A stretch of DNA of 27,842 nt from DAOUEG01 sp964589285 (GTDB lineage Bacteria; Chloroflexota; Dehalococcoidia; Dehalococcoidales; RBG-16-60-22): NCBI GenBank assembly GCA_964589285.1, contig CAZPSP010000014.1, positions 1 through 27,842 of the forward strand, given 5' to 3'. The stretch's first letter is position 1, and every line of letters begins with the position of its first letter. The notes beneath the pieces are model-generated. The model was not told where the DNA came from, did no database searches, and saw nothing but the letters and a program-made list of their open reading frames with translations. Made by a program: the position numbers and the translations under genes. This document shows, piece after piece, positions 1-7,267 of this stretch.

Positions 1-2
1 TA

Positions 3-632
3 AAAATGACTATCCCTTCATTCGTAATCGGGATGGGGCTGGCATTCATTCTGGGTATTATGGCAGCTACTTTTCGTGACTCCTTCTGGGACCAGGGAGT
101 GAAATTCCTGGCTGTGCTGGGACAAGCGTTACCGGGCTTCTGGGTAGCCATTATGGCCATGCTGGTTTTTTCCGTGAAACTACAATGGTTACCCGTCGCA
201 GGTATGGCTACGCCGGCACATTATGTTCTCCCAGTCGCTACTATGGTCTTTTTTATGCTGCCGGGTATGATGCGACTGGTGCGGTCCAGTATGCTTGATG
301 TACTCGATAGTGAGTATATCAAGCTTGCCAGGATCAAGGGAGTTCCGGAAAGAGTGGTCATTTGGAAGCATGCCCTGCGGAATGCGCTGATAACTCCGTT
401 AACTACCCTTGGTATGCTGCTGCCAATGTTGGTGATGGGCGCGGTAATATCAGAGACTATATTCAACTGGCCTGGAATGGGAGTATTAGCGGTGAACTCA
501 ACCTTCTCCCGTGACTTCCCTATCGTCCAAGCCATTACCCTGATAACAGCAATACTCGTCCTCGGGGCTAATCTGATAGTGGATATCTTATATGCATACA
601 TTGACCCGCAGATAAGGTACCAGAGGATGTAG
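3..632 (+). CDS. Dipeptide/oligopeptide ABC transporter permease, DppB/OppB type (5' end outside window)
   Basis: Inner-membrane permease of a peptide-type (possibly nickel) ABC importer. The frame is open to the left edge, and the first Met (base 6) lies where the family is already well into its membrane domain. Full-length DppB proteins are about 310-330 residues and about 210 remain, so roughly the first 100 are missing. Several hydrophobic helices are visible. The cytoplasmic EAA loop that contacts the ATPase is clear (EYIKLARIKGVPERVVIWKH), followed by a family-typical ending (NLIVDILYAYIDPQIRY). The second permease starts 13 bases downstream, so this is the upstream part of an operon; the substrate-binding protein is probably off the window. 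Family assignment is firm; substrate is unknown. Confidence 0.93.
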   Translation, partial: KMTIPSFVIGMGLAFILGIMAATFRDSFWDQGVKFLAVLGQALPGFWVAIMAMLVFSVKLQWLPVAGMATPAHYVLPVATMVFFMLPGMMRLVRSSMLDVLDSEYIKLARIKGVPERVVIWKHALRNALITPLTTLGMLLPMLVMGAVISETIFNWPGMGVLAVNSTFSRDFPIVQAITLITAILVLGANLIVDILYAYIDPQIRYQRM

Positions 633-645
633 GGATAGGGAAATC

Positions 646-1560
646 ATGATGAATACTATTGCCGTCACAAAAGTATACAAGGGTCTACCAACGCGAGCCA
701 GGATTCTGCGGGGATTGTCCTTATGGATACCCTCAGCTATCATGCTTCTCATGATCATCCTCGCCATATTTGCCAACCTCAGTTGGGTAGGTTTACCTGA
801 TGTCGGCATCGCTCCACACGACCCTGTAAAAAGCAATATGAGAGACCGGTTGTTACCGCCATCGTGGATGGAAGGCGGGAAAAGTGATTATCTCCTCGGT
901 ACCGACAGGCTGGGACGAGACGTGCTTAGCCGGCTCATCTACGGGGCCCGGATATCTCTTAGCGTCTCTCTCATCGTGATATTCATCACCGCCGCCTTCG
1001 GGACGGCTTTGGGTGTGTTTGCCGGGTACGTCGGAGGCCGCATTGAAGGGTTTACCATGAGGGTGGTTGACGTAGCTTTGTCCTTCCCAGGTTTGTTGTT
1101 AGCAATGATCCTGGCTGTAGCCATCGGGCCGGGGTTCTGGACTGTCGTGATTGCGTTGTCGGCACTCGGCTGGGCAGGCTATACGCGCCTTGTCAGGGGC
1201 GAGACATTGAGACTACGTGAATCAGACTTCGTACAGCAAGCACGAATTAACGGTGCTTCATCACGTAGGATCATGATACGGCATATCTTCCCGAATATCG
1301 TCAATTCACTCATCGTCATTATGACGTTACAAATCGGCGGTATGATCCTGGCAGAATCAGCCCTCAGCTTTTTAGGTATCGGTATCTCCGCTCCCACCCC
1401 GTCCTGGGGCGCTATGGTATCGGACGGCCGGAGCGAACTGGACCGGGCATGGTGGATATCCGCCTTTCCGGGCATAGCCATCGGCCTGGTCGTAATGTCC
1501 GGCAACTTCCTAGGTGACTGGATCCGCGATAAACTGGATCCCAGATTGAGGCAACTATGA
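646..1560 (+). CDS. Dipeptide/oligopeptide ABC transporter permease, DppC/OppC type
   Basis: Second membrane subunit of the importer, 304 residues, a usual length for DppC. It has an N-terminal helix (about residues 24-45), a periplasmic segment leading to the hallmark GTDRLGRDVLSRLIYGARIS (about residues 86-105), then five more helices. The EAA loop is present (DFVQQARINGASSRRIMIRH), as is the conserved SALSFLGIG segment. The stop codon overlaps the start of the next gene (ATGA at 1557-1560), indicating translational coupling with the first ATPase. It should pair with the upstream permease to form the translocation path. Ligand specificity cannot be read from this subunit. Confidence 0.95.
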   Translation: MMNTIAVTKVYKGLPTRARILRGLSLWIPSAIMLLMIILAIFANLSWVGLPDVGIAPHDPVKSNMRDRLLPPSWMEGGKSDYLLGTDRLGRDVLSRLIYGARISLSVSLIVIFITAAFGTALGVFAGYVGGRIEGFTMRVVDVALSFPGLLLAMILAVAIGPGFWTVVIALSALGWAGYTRLVRGETLRLRESDFVQQARINGASSRRIMIRHIFPNIVNSLIVIMTLQIGGMILAESALSFLGIGISAPTPSWGAMVSDGRSELDRAWWISAFPGIAIGLVVMSGNFLGDWIRDKLDPRLRQL

Positions 1561-2525
1561 ACGAAACATTACTTAAAGTTGAAGACCTTAAGACTTCTTT
1601 CTTTACCCGTGCCGGAGAGGTCAAGGCAGTCGACGGCATCAGCTTCCATCTGAACGCCGGAGAGACCCTGGGCATCGTCGGCGAATCCGGCTGCGGCAAG
1701 TCTGTCACCGCTACGTCATTGCTGCGGCTGCTCCCGGAACCGGCCGGTCAGATCATCGGCGGTAAGATATTCCTGGAAGGGGTCAACATCCTCGAACTGG
1801 ATAAGAAACAAATGAGGGCGTACCGGGGCAAGATGATCTCCATGATCCTGCAAGACCCCATGACGTCCCTCAACCCCGTCTATACCGTCGGCAACCAGAT
1901 CGGCGAATCTATCCGTATGCACCAGCAGCTCCCGGAGAACAAGGTCGAAGCCGAGATCATTTCCGCCCTCCGCCTCCTCAGGATTCCGGCGCCGGAACAG
2001 CGATTGAAGGACTATCCCTTCCAAATGAGCGGCGGCATGAGACAGCGCGTCGTCGGGTCCATCGCCATGTCCTGCCGGCCCCGTGTCCTCATCGCTGACG
2101 AACCCACCACCGCCCTGGATGCGACAATTCAAGCACAGTATCTGGCGCTCTTCCGTGATATCCAGAAACAAACCAACGTCGGCATCATCTTCATCACGCA
2201 TGACTTCGGCGTCGTCGCCAGTCTCTGCCACCGGGTAGCGGTCATGTACGCCGGGAAGATAGTTGAAACAGCCTCCACCAGCACTATATTCAAACATCCC
2301 TCTCATCCGTACACGAACGCCCTGATCCACTCCGTACCGCGCCTGGACCAGAAAGACGACCGGCTCTACTCCATCGAAGGCCAGCCGCCTTCGCTCTTGA
2401 ACCTCCCGCCAGGCTGCCGGTTCGCCGCTCGTTGCCCGGATGCCATGGATATTTGCCGCGAACAACAACCGCCCGAGGTTGAACTTAGCGAAGGACATAC
2501 CGTGTCCTGCTGGAAAGTGAACTGA
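1557..2525 (+). CDS. Dipeptide/oligopeptide ABC transporter ATP-binding protein, DppD/OppD type
   Basis: Cytoplasmic ATPase of the importer, 322 residues. Walker A is GESGCGKS (about 43-50), the Q-loop glutamine is near residue 99 (LQDPMTSLNP), the signature is MSGGMRQR (157-164), Walker B is VLIADEP (177-183) and the switch histidine is in FITHDFG. The C-terminal oligopeptide/dipeptide domain is present with its cysteine pattern (GCRFAARCPDAMDIC ... VSCW); in this family the region can carry an Fe-S cluster. The start overlaps the permease stop by four bases, and the partner ATPase begins four bases after the stop. All catalytic motifs are intact. Confidence 0.96.
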   Translation: MNETLLKVEDLKTSFFTRAGEVKAVDGISFHLNAGETLGIVGESGCGKSVTATSLLRLLPEPAGQIIGGKIFLEGVNILELDKKQMRAYRGKMISMILQDPMTSLNPVYTVGNQIGESIRMHQQLPENKVEAEIISALRLLRIPAPEQRLKDYPFQMSGGMRQRVVGSIAMSCRPRVLIADEPTTALDATIQAQYLALFRDIQKQTNVGIIFITHDFGVVASLCHRVAVMYAGKIVETASTSTIFKHPSHPYTNALIHSVPRLDQKDDRLYSIEGQPPSLLNLPPGCRFAARCPDAMDICREQQPPEVELSEGHTVSCWKVN

Positions 2526-2528
2526 TCC

Positions 2529-3548
2529 ATGTCAGAAGTATTATTGGAATGCCGCAATCTGAAAAAGTACTACCCTGTTACCAAGGGCCTGTTGCAACGG
2601 ACTATCGGCTGGGTACGGGCCGTTGATAACGTGTCATTTTCCATCAAAGAGGGTGAAACGCTCAGCCTCGTTGGTGAGTCCGGCGCCGGCAAGACGACGG
2701 TAGCCAAGGCCGTTCTCCTTCTGGAAACGCCTACCTCCGGCAACATCCTGTTTGAAGGCCAGGACATCCGTAAACTCTCCTATGCAGAATTAAGGGAAAA
2801 GTATAAGCCGCGGGTACAGTCCGTCCAGCAAAACCCCTGGAGTTCCATGAACCCCAGGATGAGGGTGCGTGATATCGTCAGTGAGCCCCTGGCCTGCAAT
2901 ACCAAGATGACCAAGCCGGAAATGCGGGAACGCGTTATCGAGTTACTCGCGCAGGTAGGCCTCGAACCCCGGCACGCTGATTACTACCCTCATGAGTTCA
3001 GCGGCGGGCAACGCCAGCGTATCGTAGTGGCCCGCGCTCTGGCTCTCAACCCCAGCCTGGTGGTGCTGGATGAGCCGGTGTCCGCCCTCGATGTCTCTAT
3101 CCGCGCCCAGATCATGAACCTGCTGAAAGACCTCCAGATAAAATACAATCTCAGTTACCTGGTCATCGCCCACAACCTGGCAACAGTGCGCTTCATGAGC
3201 AGCACCGTGGCCATTATGTATCTTGGGCAGATCGTGGAATACGGAGATTCGGAAGATATCTTCCATAATCCGCTTCATCCTTACACCCGGGCGCTCATCT
3301 CCGCCTCCATGCTGACGCTTCCGGAGGACCAGGACCAGAATGCACAGCCGATCATCCTCTCCGGTGAAATGCCTTCTCCGCTCAATCCGCCTTCCGGCTG
3401 CCGCTTCCACACCCGTTGTCCGGAGGCACAGGAACAATGCGCCCAGGAAGAACCGGAGATGGTCAAGGTTGGGGACCACTACGTTAAGTGCCATTCCCAG
3501 ACCTACCTCCAGAAACGCCAGATGAGTACCAGTACCGTGGCTGATTAG
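2529..3548 (+). CDS. Dipeptide/oligopeptide ABC transporter ATP-binding protein, DppF/OppF type
   Basis: Second ATPase subunit, 339 residues, forming the nucleotide-binding heterodimer with the preceding protein. Walker A is GESGAGKT (49-56), the Q-loop is QQNPWSSMNP, the signature is FSGGQRQR (157-164), Walker B is LVVLDEP and the H-loop is VIAHNLA. It has the OppF-type extended N-terminal segment before Walker A (residues 1-48) and the C-terminal peptide-transporter domain (GCRFHTRCPEAQEQC). It is the last gene of the operon: a 234-base gap follows, with a perfect hairpin at 3571-3596. Confidence 0.96.
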   Translation: MSEVLLECRNLKKYYPVTKGLLQRTIGWVRAVDNVSFSIKEGETLSLVGESGAGKTTVAKAVLLLETPTSGNILFEGQDIRKLSYAELREKYKPRVQSVQQNPWSSMNPRMRVRDIVSEPLACNTKMTKPEMRERVIELLAQVGLEPRHADYYPHEFSGGQRQRIVVARALALNPSLVVLDEPVSALDVSIRAQIMNLLKDLQIKYNLSYLVIAHNLATVRFMSSTVAIMYLGQIVEYGDSEDIFHNPLHPYTRALISASMLTLPEDQDQNAQPIILSGEMPSPLNPPSGCRFHTRCPEAQEQCAQEEPEMVKVGDHYVKCHSQTYLQKRQMSTSTVAD

Positions 3549-3570
3549 CGGGCCGGATGGCTGCTGCGCC

Positions 3571-3596
3571 ACTCGGGAGGCACCCGCCTCCCGAGT
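3571..3596 (+). terminator. Perfect hairpin after the ABC transporter operon
   Basis: A 10-bp perfect inverted repeat (ACTCGGGAGG / CCTCCCGAGT) with a six-base loop, 22 bases after the dppF-type stop codon. Position fits an operon end, but no U-run follows directly; the nearest T-rich stretch is about 20 bases on. It may be a weak or Rho-assisted terminator, or a 3'-end stabiliser. Confidence 0.5.
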
Positions 3597-3642
3597 TCGT
3601 AACAGTCACATGGGATTTGTTGTATTTTTTACAAAAATCCTA

Positions 3643-3671
3643 TTGAACTTTTGCCTTTTATACGATATACT
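3643..3671 (+). promoter_or_regulatory. Sigma70-type promoter for the zinc-ribbon gene
   Basis: TTGAAC (3643-3648), a 17-base spacer and TATACT (3666-3671). The expected start of transcription is near 3678, giving an unusually long leader of about 105 bases before the ATG at 3783. Confidence 0.65.
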
Positions 3672-3693
3672 ATGTAAAGTTCCAGTTTAGGTT

Positions 3694-3785
3694 ATACCAG
3701 CCTCCTTGAAGCTACTCGAGCAGAGTGTTCTAACGGTATTGGATGACCCAAACGACAACTAATTTTTATAGGAGGGTATCCAATG
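3694..3785 (+). promoter_or_regulatory. Structured 5' leader masking the ribosome-binding site and start codon
   Basis: Bases 3738-3749 (ATTGGATGACCC) pair with 3774-3784 (GGGTATCCAAT) in an 11-bp helix with one bulged G (3745). The helix covers part of the Shine-Dalgarno (GGAGGG, 3771-3776) and the first two bases of the start codon at 3783. An alternative is CCTCC at 3701-3705 pairing with GGAGG at 3771-3775, extended by ATAC (3694-3697) with GTAT (3776-3779). The two foldings exclude each other. The pairing is visible in the sequence; a regulatory role is inferred. Confidence 0.45.
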
Positions 3786-4079
3786 AGCTTCGAGGATAAA
3801 TCCCTGCAATGTGTAGAATGTGGCAGCACTTTCGTATTTAGTGCGGACGACCAGGAATTCTACCAGTCCAAGGGTTATACCAATGAACCGAAGCGCTGCC
3901 CGGAATGCCGCCGAGCCCGCAAAGCGGAGAGACAGGGTAACACCTACGGCGGTCCCCGCCAGATGTTCCCGGCCACCTGCGCCGAATGCGGCGCCACCAC
4001 TGAAGTCCCGTTCCAGCCGCGCGGCGACAAGCCGGTTTACTGCAGCGATTGCTTCAGGAAAATCAATCCACGTAGATAA
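3783..4079 (+). CDS. Small multi-CxxC zinc-ribbon protein
   Basis: A 98-residue protein with four CxxC pairs: C10/C13, C39/C42, C66/C69 and C87/C90. They form two zinc ribbons, the first of the short zinc-ribbon type often annotated in Chloroflexota and other anaerobes (CVECGSTFVF ... CPECRRARK), the second resembling a CxxC-x17-CxxC knuckle. The linker is basic and the C-terminus ends in NPRR, which suits nucleic-acid or ribosome contact. Start at 3783 is supported by GGAGGG seven bases upstream. It precedes ribosomal protein S21 and an RNA helicase on the same strand, so a role in RNA handling or translation under stress is plausible but unproven. Confidence 0.85.
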   Translation: MSFEDKSLQCVECGSTFVFSADDQEFYQSKGYTNEPKRCPECRRARKAERQGNTYGGPRQMFPATCAECGATTEVPFQPRGDKPVYCSDCFRKINPRR

Positions 4080-4093
4080 GAGAGGTTAAACAT

Positions 4094-4127
4094 CCCGGGC
4101 CGCATCATTACAGGTCTGCGGCCCGGG
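4094..4127 (+). promoter_or_regulatory. Perfect GC-rich hairpin just before rpsU
   Basis: An 11-bp perfect inverted repeat (CCCGGGCCGCA / TGCGGCCCGGG) with a 12-base loop. It starts 15 bases after the zinc-ribbon stop and ends 10 bases before the TTG start of S21. There is no following U-run on either strand, so it is not a standard intrinsic terminator. It could be an attenuating or processing element, or could limit translation of S21. Confidence 0.5.
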
Positions 4128-4137
4128 AAAAAGTAGT

Positions 4138-4323
4138 TTGTCACTAGAAGTAACTATTCACGAAGGCGAATCTCAGGAATCTCTACTGCGCCGCTTCCAG
4201 AAAATGGTGCAGATGAGCGGTGTGCTCCGTGAACTGAAAGCCAACCGCCATTTTATACCCAAAAGCGAAGCTGCCCGCATCAGAGCTAAAACAGCCGCAC
4301 GCAGGCGCCGACGGCAGGGCTGA
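4138..4323 (+). CDS. rpsU: 30S ribosomal protein S21
   Basis: A 61-residue basic protein matching S21: EVTIHEGESQESLLRRFQKM at the N-terminus, then VLRELKANRHFIPKSEAAR and an arginine-rich tail (RRRRRQG). S21 sits by the platform of the 30S subunit near the anti-Shine-Dalgarno. The frame begins with TTG, which gives the normal family N-terminus; no in-frame ATG lies between the preceding gene and this point. No good Shine-Dalgarno is visible, because the 10 bases before TTG follow a GC-rich hairpin directly. Leaderless or weak-SD initiation of S21 genes is known in some phyla where S21 senses translation itself, so the missing SD may matter. Confidence 0.9.
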   Translation: MSLEVTIHEGESQESLLRRFQKMVQMSGVLRELKANRHFIPKSEAARIRAKTAARRRRRQG

Positions 4324-4529
4324 TTACCTGCCGTCCGCTCCTTTTATCCATCAACAGTCCATCGGTGATTGTCTGTGTCGCATCGGTCTACCCATTTTTC
4401 GGTCTTTCATTCATTCCGTGTATCGACGGTTATTTCAGAAATCGTCACGGGGTCCTTTCCGTTCAAAATGTGTTCAACCAGCACCGTCACAGGTACGCCG
4501 CATCCATGTAAATCAACACAAGGAGATCT

Positions 4530-5792
4530 ATGTCATTTCATTCCTATAACCTTCATCCGTCCATCATGAACGGTATCCGGGACCTCGGCTACGAGGAACC
4601 CACTCCCATACAAGCCCAGGCTATCCCGGTAGTCCTCGATGGCCGGGACCTCATCGGCCTGGCTCAGACCGGCACCGGCAAGACCGCAGCCTTCGTGCTG
4701 CCCGTACTCCACAGATTGCTGCAGGGACCCCGAAACGGCGTCCGCGCCCTGATCATTTCCCCTACCCGTGAACTGGCTGAACAAACGGCGGATGTCTTTT
4801 CCCGCCTGAGCCGGCATACCGGACTCACCTGCGCCGCGGTCTACGGCGGGGTCAGCATGTTCCAGCAGAACAACCGGCTCGAACAGGGGATAGACATCGT
4901 CGTGGCCTGTCCGGGCAGGCTGCTCGACCATCTCTGGAAAGGCACTATCCGCCTTTCCGGGCTGGAAGTCCTCGTCATCGACGAGGCGGACCGCATGCTG
5001 GACATGGGTTTCCTGCCGGACATCCGCAGCATATTGAGCTGCATCATGAACCAACGGCAGACCCTGCTTTTCTCCGCCACCATGCCGGAGGATATCCGCA
5101 GACTCACCCGTGAATTCCTCCATGATCCGGTCAACATAACGATAGGACGCAAGCTTCCGGCGCAGACCGTGTCCCACGCCCTGTACCCGGTCAAGGAACA
5201 CCTCAAAATGTCACTGCTCAAGGAATTCCTGAAGCGGACCGATACGGATTCGGTCCTGGTGTTTACCCGGACCAAGCACCGCGCGGAGAGGGTAGCCATG
5301 CAGTTGCGGCATGCCGGTCACCGCGTCAGTTCTCTCCAGGGAGACATGGCCCAAATGCAGCGCCAGGCGGCGCTGGACGGGTTCCGCTCCGGCTATATAA
5401 AGATACTGGTCGCCACCGATATCGCGGCCCGGGGCATCGATATCCTCAGCATATCTCATGTCATTAATTATGACATGCCGGGCAGCGCTGACGACTATAT
5501 TCATCGCATCGGCCGGACGGGACGGATCGATAACAACGGCGAAGCCCTGAGCTTCGTCACCAGCGAGGACGACCGCAAGATACGGGCCCTGGAAAAGATA
5601 CTCAAGAAAGAGATCCAGAGAAAGACCCTTGAGGAATTCGATTACTCCCAGCCCGCCGGGGACCCGCCCAGACCGGCCCGCTCCGCAAAACCGGTAAGCC
5701 GGGAAAATCCGGAAACAAAGGCCCCCTCAAGAAGACGCCGGCGGCGTAAGCCGGCCGGCAAGACAGCCGCTCCGACGTCAATGACGCAGTAA
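4530..5792 (+). CDS. DEAD-box ATP-dependent RNA helicase
   Basis: 420 residues with the full DEAD-box set: Q motif in YEEPTPIQAQAIP (21-33), motif I AQTGTGKT (45-52), Ia PTRELAEQ, Ib PGRLLD, II DEAD (151-154), III SAT (182-184), IV VLVFTRTK, V ATDIAARGID and VI HRIGRTGR (325-332). The tail from about residue 375 is Pro/Arg-rich with RRRRRRKP, an RNA-binding extension as in RhlE/CshA-like enzymes. The start at 4530 has AAGGAG at good spacing, and the protein begins exactly at the Q-motif region. It probably remodels structured RNA or assembling ribosomes, consistent with neighbouring S21. A good intrinsic terminator follows at once. Confidence 0.96.
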   Translation: MSFHSYNLHPSIMNGIRDLGYEEPTPIQAQAIPVVLDGRDLIGLAQTGTGKTAAFVLPVLHRLLQGPRNGVRALIISPTRELAEQTADVFSRLSRHTGLTCAAVYGGVSMFQQNNRLEQGIDIVVACPGRLLDHLWKGTIRLSGLEVLVIDEADRMLDMGFLPDIRSILSCIMNQRQTLLFSATMPEDIRRLTREFLHDPVNITIGRKLPAQTVSHALYPVKEHLKMSLLKEFLKRTDTDSVLVFTRTKHRAERVAMQLRHAGHRVSSLQGDMAQMQRQAALDGFRSGYIKILVATDIAARGIDILSISHVINYDMPGSADDYIHRIGRTGRIDNNGEALSFVTSEDDRKIRALEKILKKEIQRKTLEEFDYSQPAGDPPRPARSAKPVSRENPETKAPSRRRRRRKPAGKTAAPTSMTQ

Positions 5793-5796
5793 GCAC

Positions 5797-5827
5797 AAGA
5801 CCGGAAAATTCTCCGGTCTTTTTGTTT
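5797..5827 (+). terminator. Intrinsic terminator after the RNA helicase
   Basis: A 9-bp stem AAGACCGGA / TCCGGTCTT (5797-5805 and 5812-5820) with a six-base loop, followed by TTTTGTTTGTT. It begins five bases after the helicase stop codon. Confidence 0.85.
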
Positions 5828-5841
5828 GTTCACACAGCCTC

Positions 5842-5870
5842 TTGACAAATACCGTTATAACTGTTATATT
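5842..5870 (+). promoter_or_regulatory. Strong sigma70 promoter of the GntR operon
   Basis: Consensus TTGACA (5842-5847), a 17-base spacer, and TATATT (5865-5870) preceded by an extended -10 TG (5862-5863). The predicted transcript starts near 5877, about 24 bases before the ATG at 5901. Confidence 0.8.
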
Positions 5871-5882
5871 ATATCTATAACA
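5862..5882 (+). promoter_or_regulatory. Palindromic operator candidate over the -10 of the GntR promoter
   Basis: TGTTATA (5862-5868), a seven-base centre, and TATAACA (5876-5882) form a perfect 7+7 inverted repeat covering the -10 box and start of transcription. A second perfect palindrome, GTTATAAC, lies just upstream at 5854-5861 between -35 and -10. GT-N-TA ... TA-N-AC symmetry is the kind of site used by YtrA-type GntR repressors, so autorepression is likely. This is inferred from position and symmetry. Confidence 0.6.
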
Positions 5883-5900
5883 TTTACCGGCGTGTACGAG

Positions 5901-6299
5901 ATGCTGCTGTCTATCGACGAGAAAGATGAACGCCCCATCTACCTGCAACTGGCAAACCAGATCAAGGAGCAGGTGAACCAGGGCATCCTGAGACCGGGCG
6001 ACGAGCTTCCCTCCGTGCGGGACGTGGCGCAGAGCCTCGGCATTAACCTGCACACGGTACGCAGCGCCTACTCAAGGCTGCGGGATGAAGGCCTCGTCGA
6101 TCTCAGGCTCGGGCGCAAAGCCCGTATCACCCGCCAACCGCCGGTAGCTGAAAAGAAGACCGGTGAGAACGTCAAGTCCCACCTCCGGGAACTCATTATT
6201 GACGCCCTGCTCAAGGGACTGTCTCCCGATGACATCCAGCGACTCGTTAACGAGGTGCTGGAAAATATCCGGGCTGACCGAAAGGAACACGAACGATGA
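5901..6299 (+). CDS. GntR-family transcriptional regulator, YtrA subfamily
   Basis: 132 residues. An N-terminal winged helix (about 10-75: RPIYLQLANQIKEQV, ELPSVRDVAQSLGIN, HTVRSAYSRLRDEGLV) is followed by only about 50 residues of helical C-terminal domain, the short effector/dimer region typical of YtrA. An ATG reading 25 codons further upstream (5826) exists, but it lies before the promoter at 5842-5870, so 5901 is the real start. The stop overlaps the start of the membrane-protein gene (ATGA at 6296-6299). YtrA regulators commonly control membrane-transport or envelope genes cotranscribed with them, which fits this pair. The Shine-Dalgarno before 5901 is weak. Confidence 0.9.
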   Translation: MLLSIDEKDERPIYLQLANQIKEQVNQGILRPGDELPSVRDVAQSLGINLHTVRSAYSRLRDEGLVDLRLGRKARITRQPPVAEKKTGENVKSHLRELIIDALLKGLSPDDIQRLVNEVLENIRADRKEHER

Positions 6300-7267
6300 A
6301 GAGGAAACTCGCTCATCCGTTATGGGTACATCTGCCGGCCGTGGCCGCATTTCTCGTTTTCCTCGGATACCTGTTCGCGGCATTGCCCCTGCCGGCGCAC
6401 GCGCCGGTCCATTTCGGCGCCGGCGGGGTCCCCGATCGGTACGGCTCTCCCTGGGAGGCCCTTGGGATACTCATCGGACTGTCCGTTCTTTTCCTGGCCA
6501 TATCCGGCCTGCTGGACGAACTCTGGGCGCGCCAGGAGAAGAAAAAGTCCTTCAACTGGCTCTCCCTGCTGGATGACCTCGTTATCGGGGCCATGGCTGG
6601 TTTCGGGCTCGGTTACCTTGCTTTCCTGAATTCCGCAGAGACTATCTACACTTTTTACACCGCATGGTTCTGGCCCGTATTGACGGGTACGGCGGCCCTC
6701 GGGATTATCGCGGAGCTGCTTCGCCCTTACCGCCCTTACCGCGAACCGCTGCCGGCGGACGAGACGGAGGGACTCGAGAGGGAACTGGCCCGGCGGCTCA
6801 AGGATGGGCAGTATTTCGTGTACTGGGACTACCAGGACCCCGTGTATGTTACCCTCCTGAGCGTATTCGTCCCGTTCGCAATGTTCGTCGCGGCATACTT
6901 TTCCTGGATGGAAGCAGTGTGGGTTTCGGTCCTGCTGATCGTCGTCGGCCTGCTCCTGTTTGTTCCCTACGGCGGGCAGCGGACGCTGGTCACCCGGGAC
7001 GCCGTTACCGTACGATGGGGACTCTTCGGCCTTCCGGTGCTGCGCCTGCGAATGTCGGACATCGCCTCCGCGGAGACGCACCGGTTTTCACCTTTGCGGG
7101 ACTTCGGAGGTTACGGCATTCGTTTCAACCGGGAAATGAAAGCCTACTACCTGCGGGGCGGAACCGGCGTGCTGCTGACCCTGCATAACGGGAAAAAGTA
7201 CCTCATCGGTTCAGATAAACCCGCCGATCTCCTAGCGGTGGTCGGGAGCATTACCGGAGCCGCTTAG
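6296..7267 (+). CDS. Membrane protein with DUF1648-like N-terminus and PH-like C-terminal domain
   Basis: 323 residues. About six hydrophobic segments are visible (roughly 11-30, 53-73, 93-111, 118-141, 184-203, 206-224). The extracellular loop PLPAHAPVHFGAGGVPDRYG (31-50) matches the DUF1648 signature found in SdpI-like immunity/membrane proteins and GntR-linked proteins. After the last helix, about 228-320 is a soluble beta-rich part (VTRDAVTVRWG ... GVLLTLHNGKKYLIGSDKP) resembling bacterial PH-like domains. It is translationally coupled to the GntR regulator. Its 3' end overlaps the convergent FAD gene by 17 bases. Exact role is unknown; envelope stress or antimicrobial-peptide immunity is a reasonable inference. 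Confidence 0.8.
   Translation: MKRKLAHPLWVHLPAVAAFLVFLGYLFAALPLPAHAPVHFGAGGVPDRYGSPWEALGILIGLSVLFLAISGLLDELWARQEKKKSFNWLSLLDDLVIGAMAGFGLGYLAFLNSAETIYTFYTAWFWPVLTGTAALGIIAELLRPYRPYREPLPADETEGLERELARRLKDGQYFVYWDYQDPVYVTLLSVFVPFAMFVAAYFSWMEAVWVSVLLIVVGLLLFVPYGGQRTLVTRDAVTVRWGLFGLPVLRLRMSDIASAETHRFSPLRDFGGYGIRFNREMKAYYLRGGTGVLLTLHNGKKYLIGSDKPADLLAVVGSITGAA

Noticed and set aside
1716..2498. A 260-codon open frame on the minus strand
   Set aside because: Antisense to the first transporter ATPase, which has all catalytic motifs.
4369..4569. A 66-codon frame between S21 and the helicase
   Set aside because: Ser/Thr-rich translation without motif or good ribosome site, overlapping the helicase start. 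The interval 4324-4529 seems to hold no gene.
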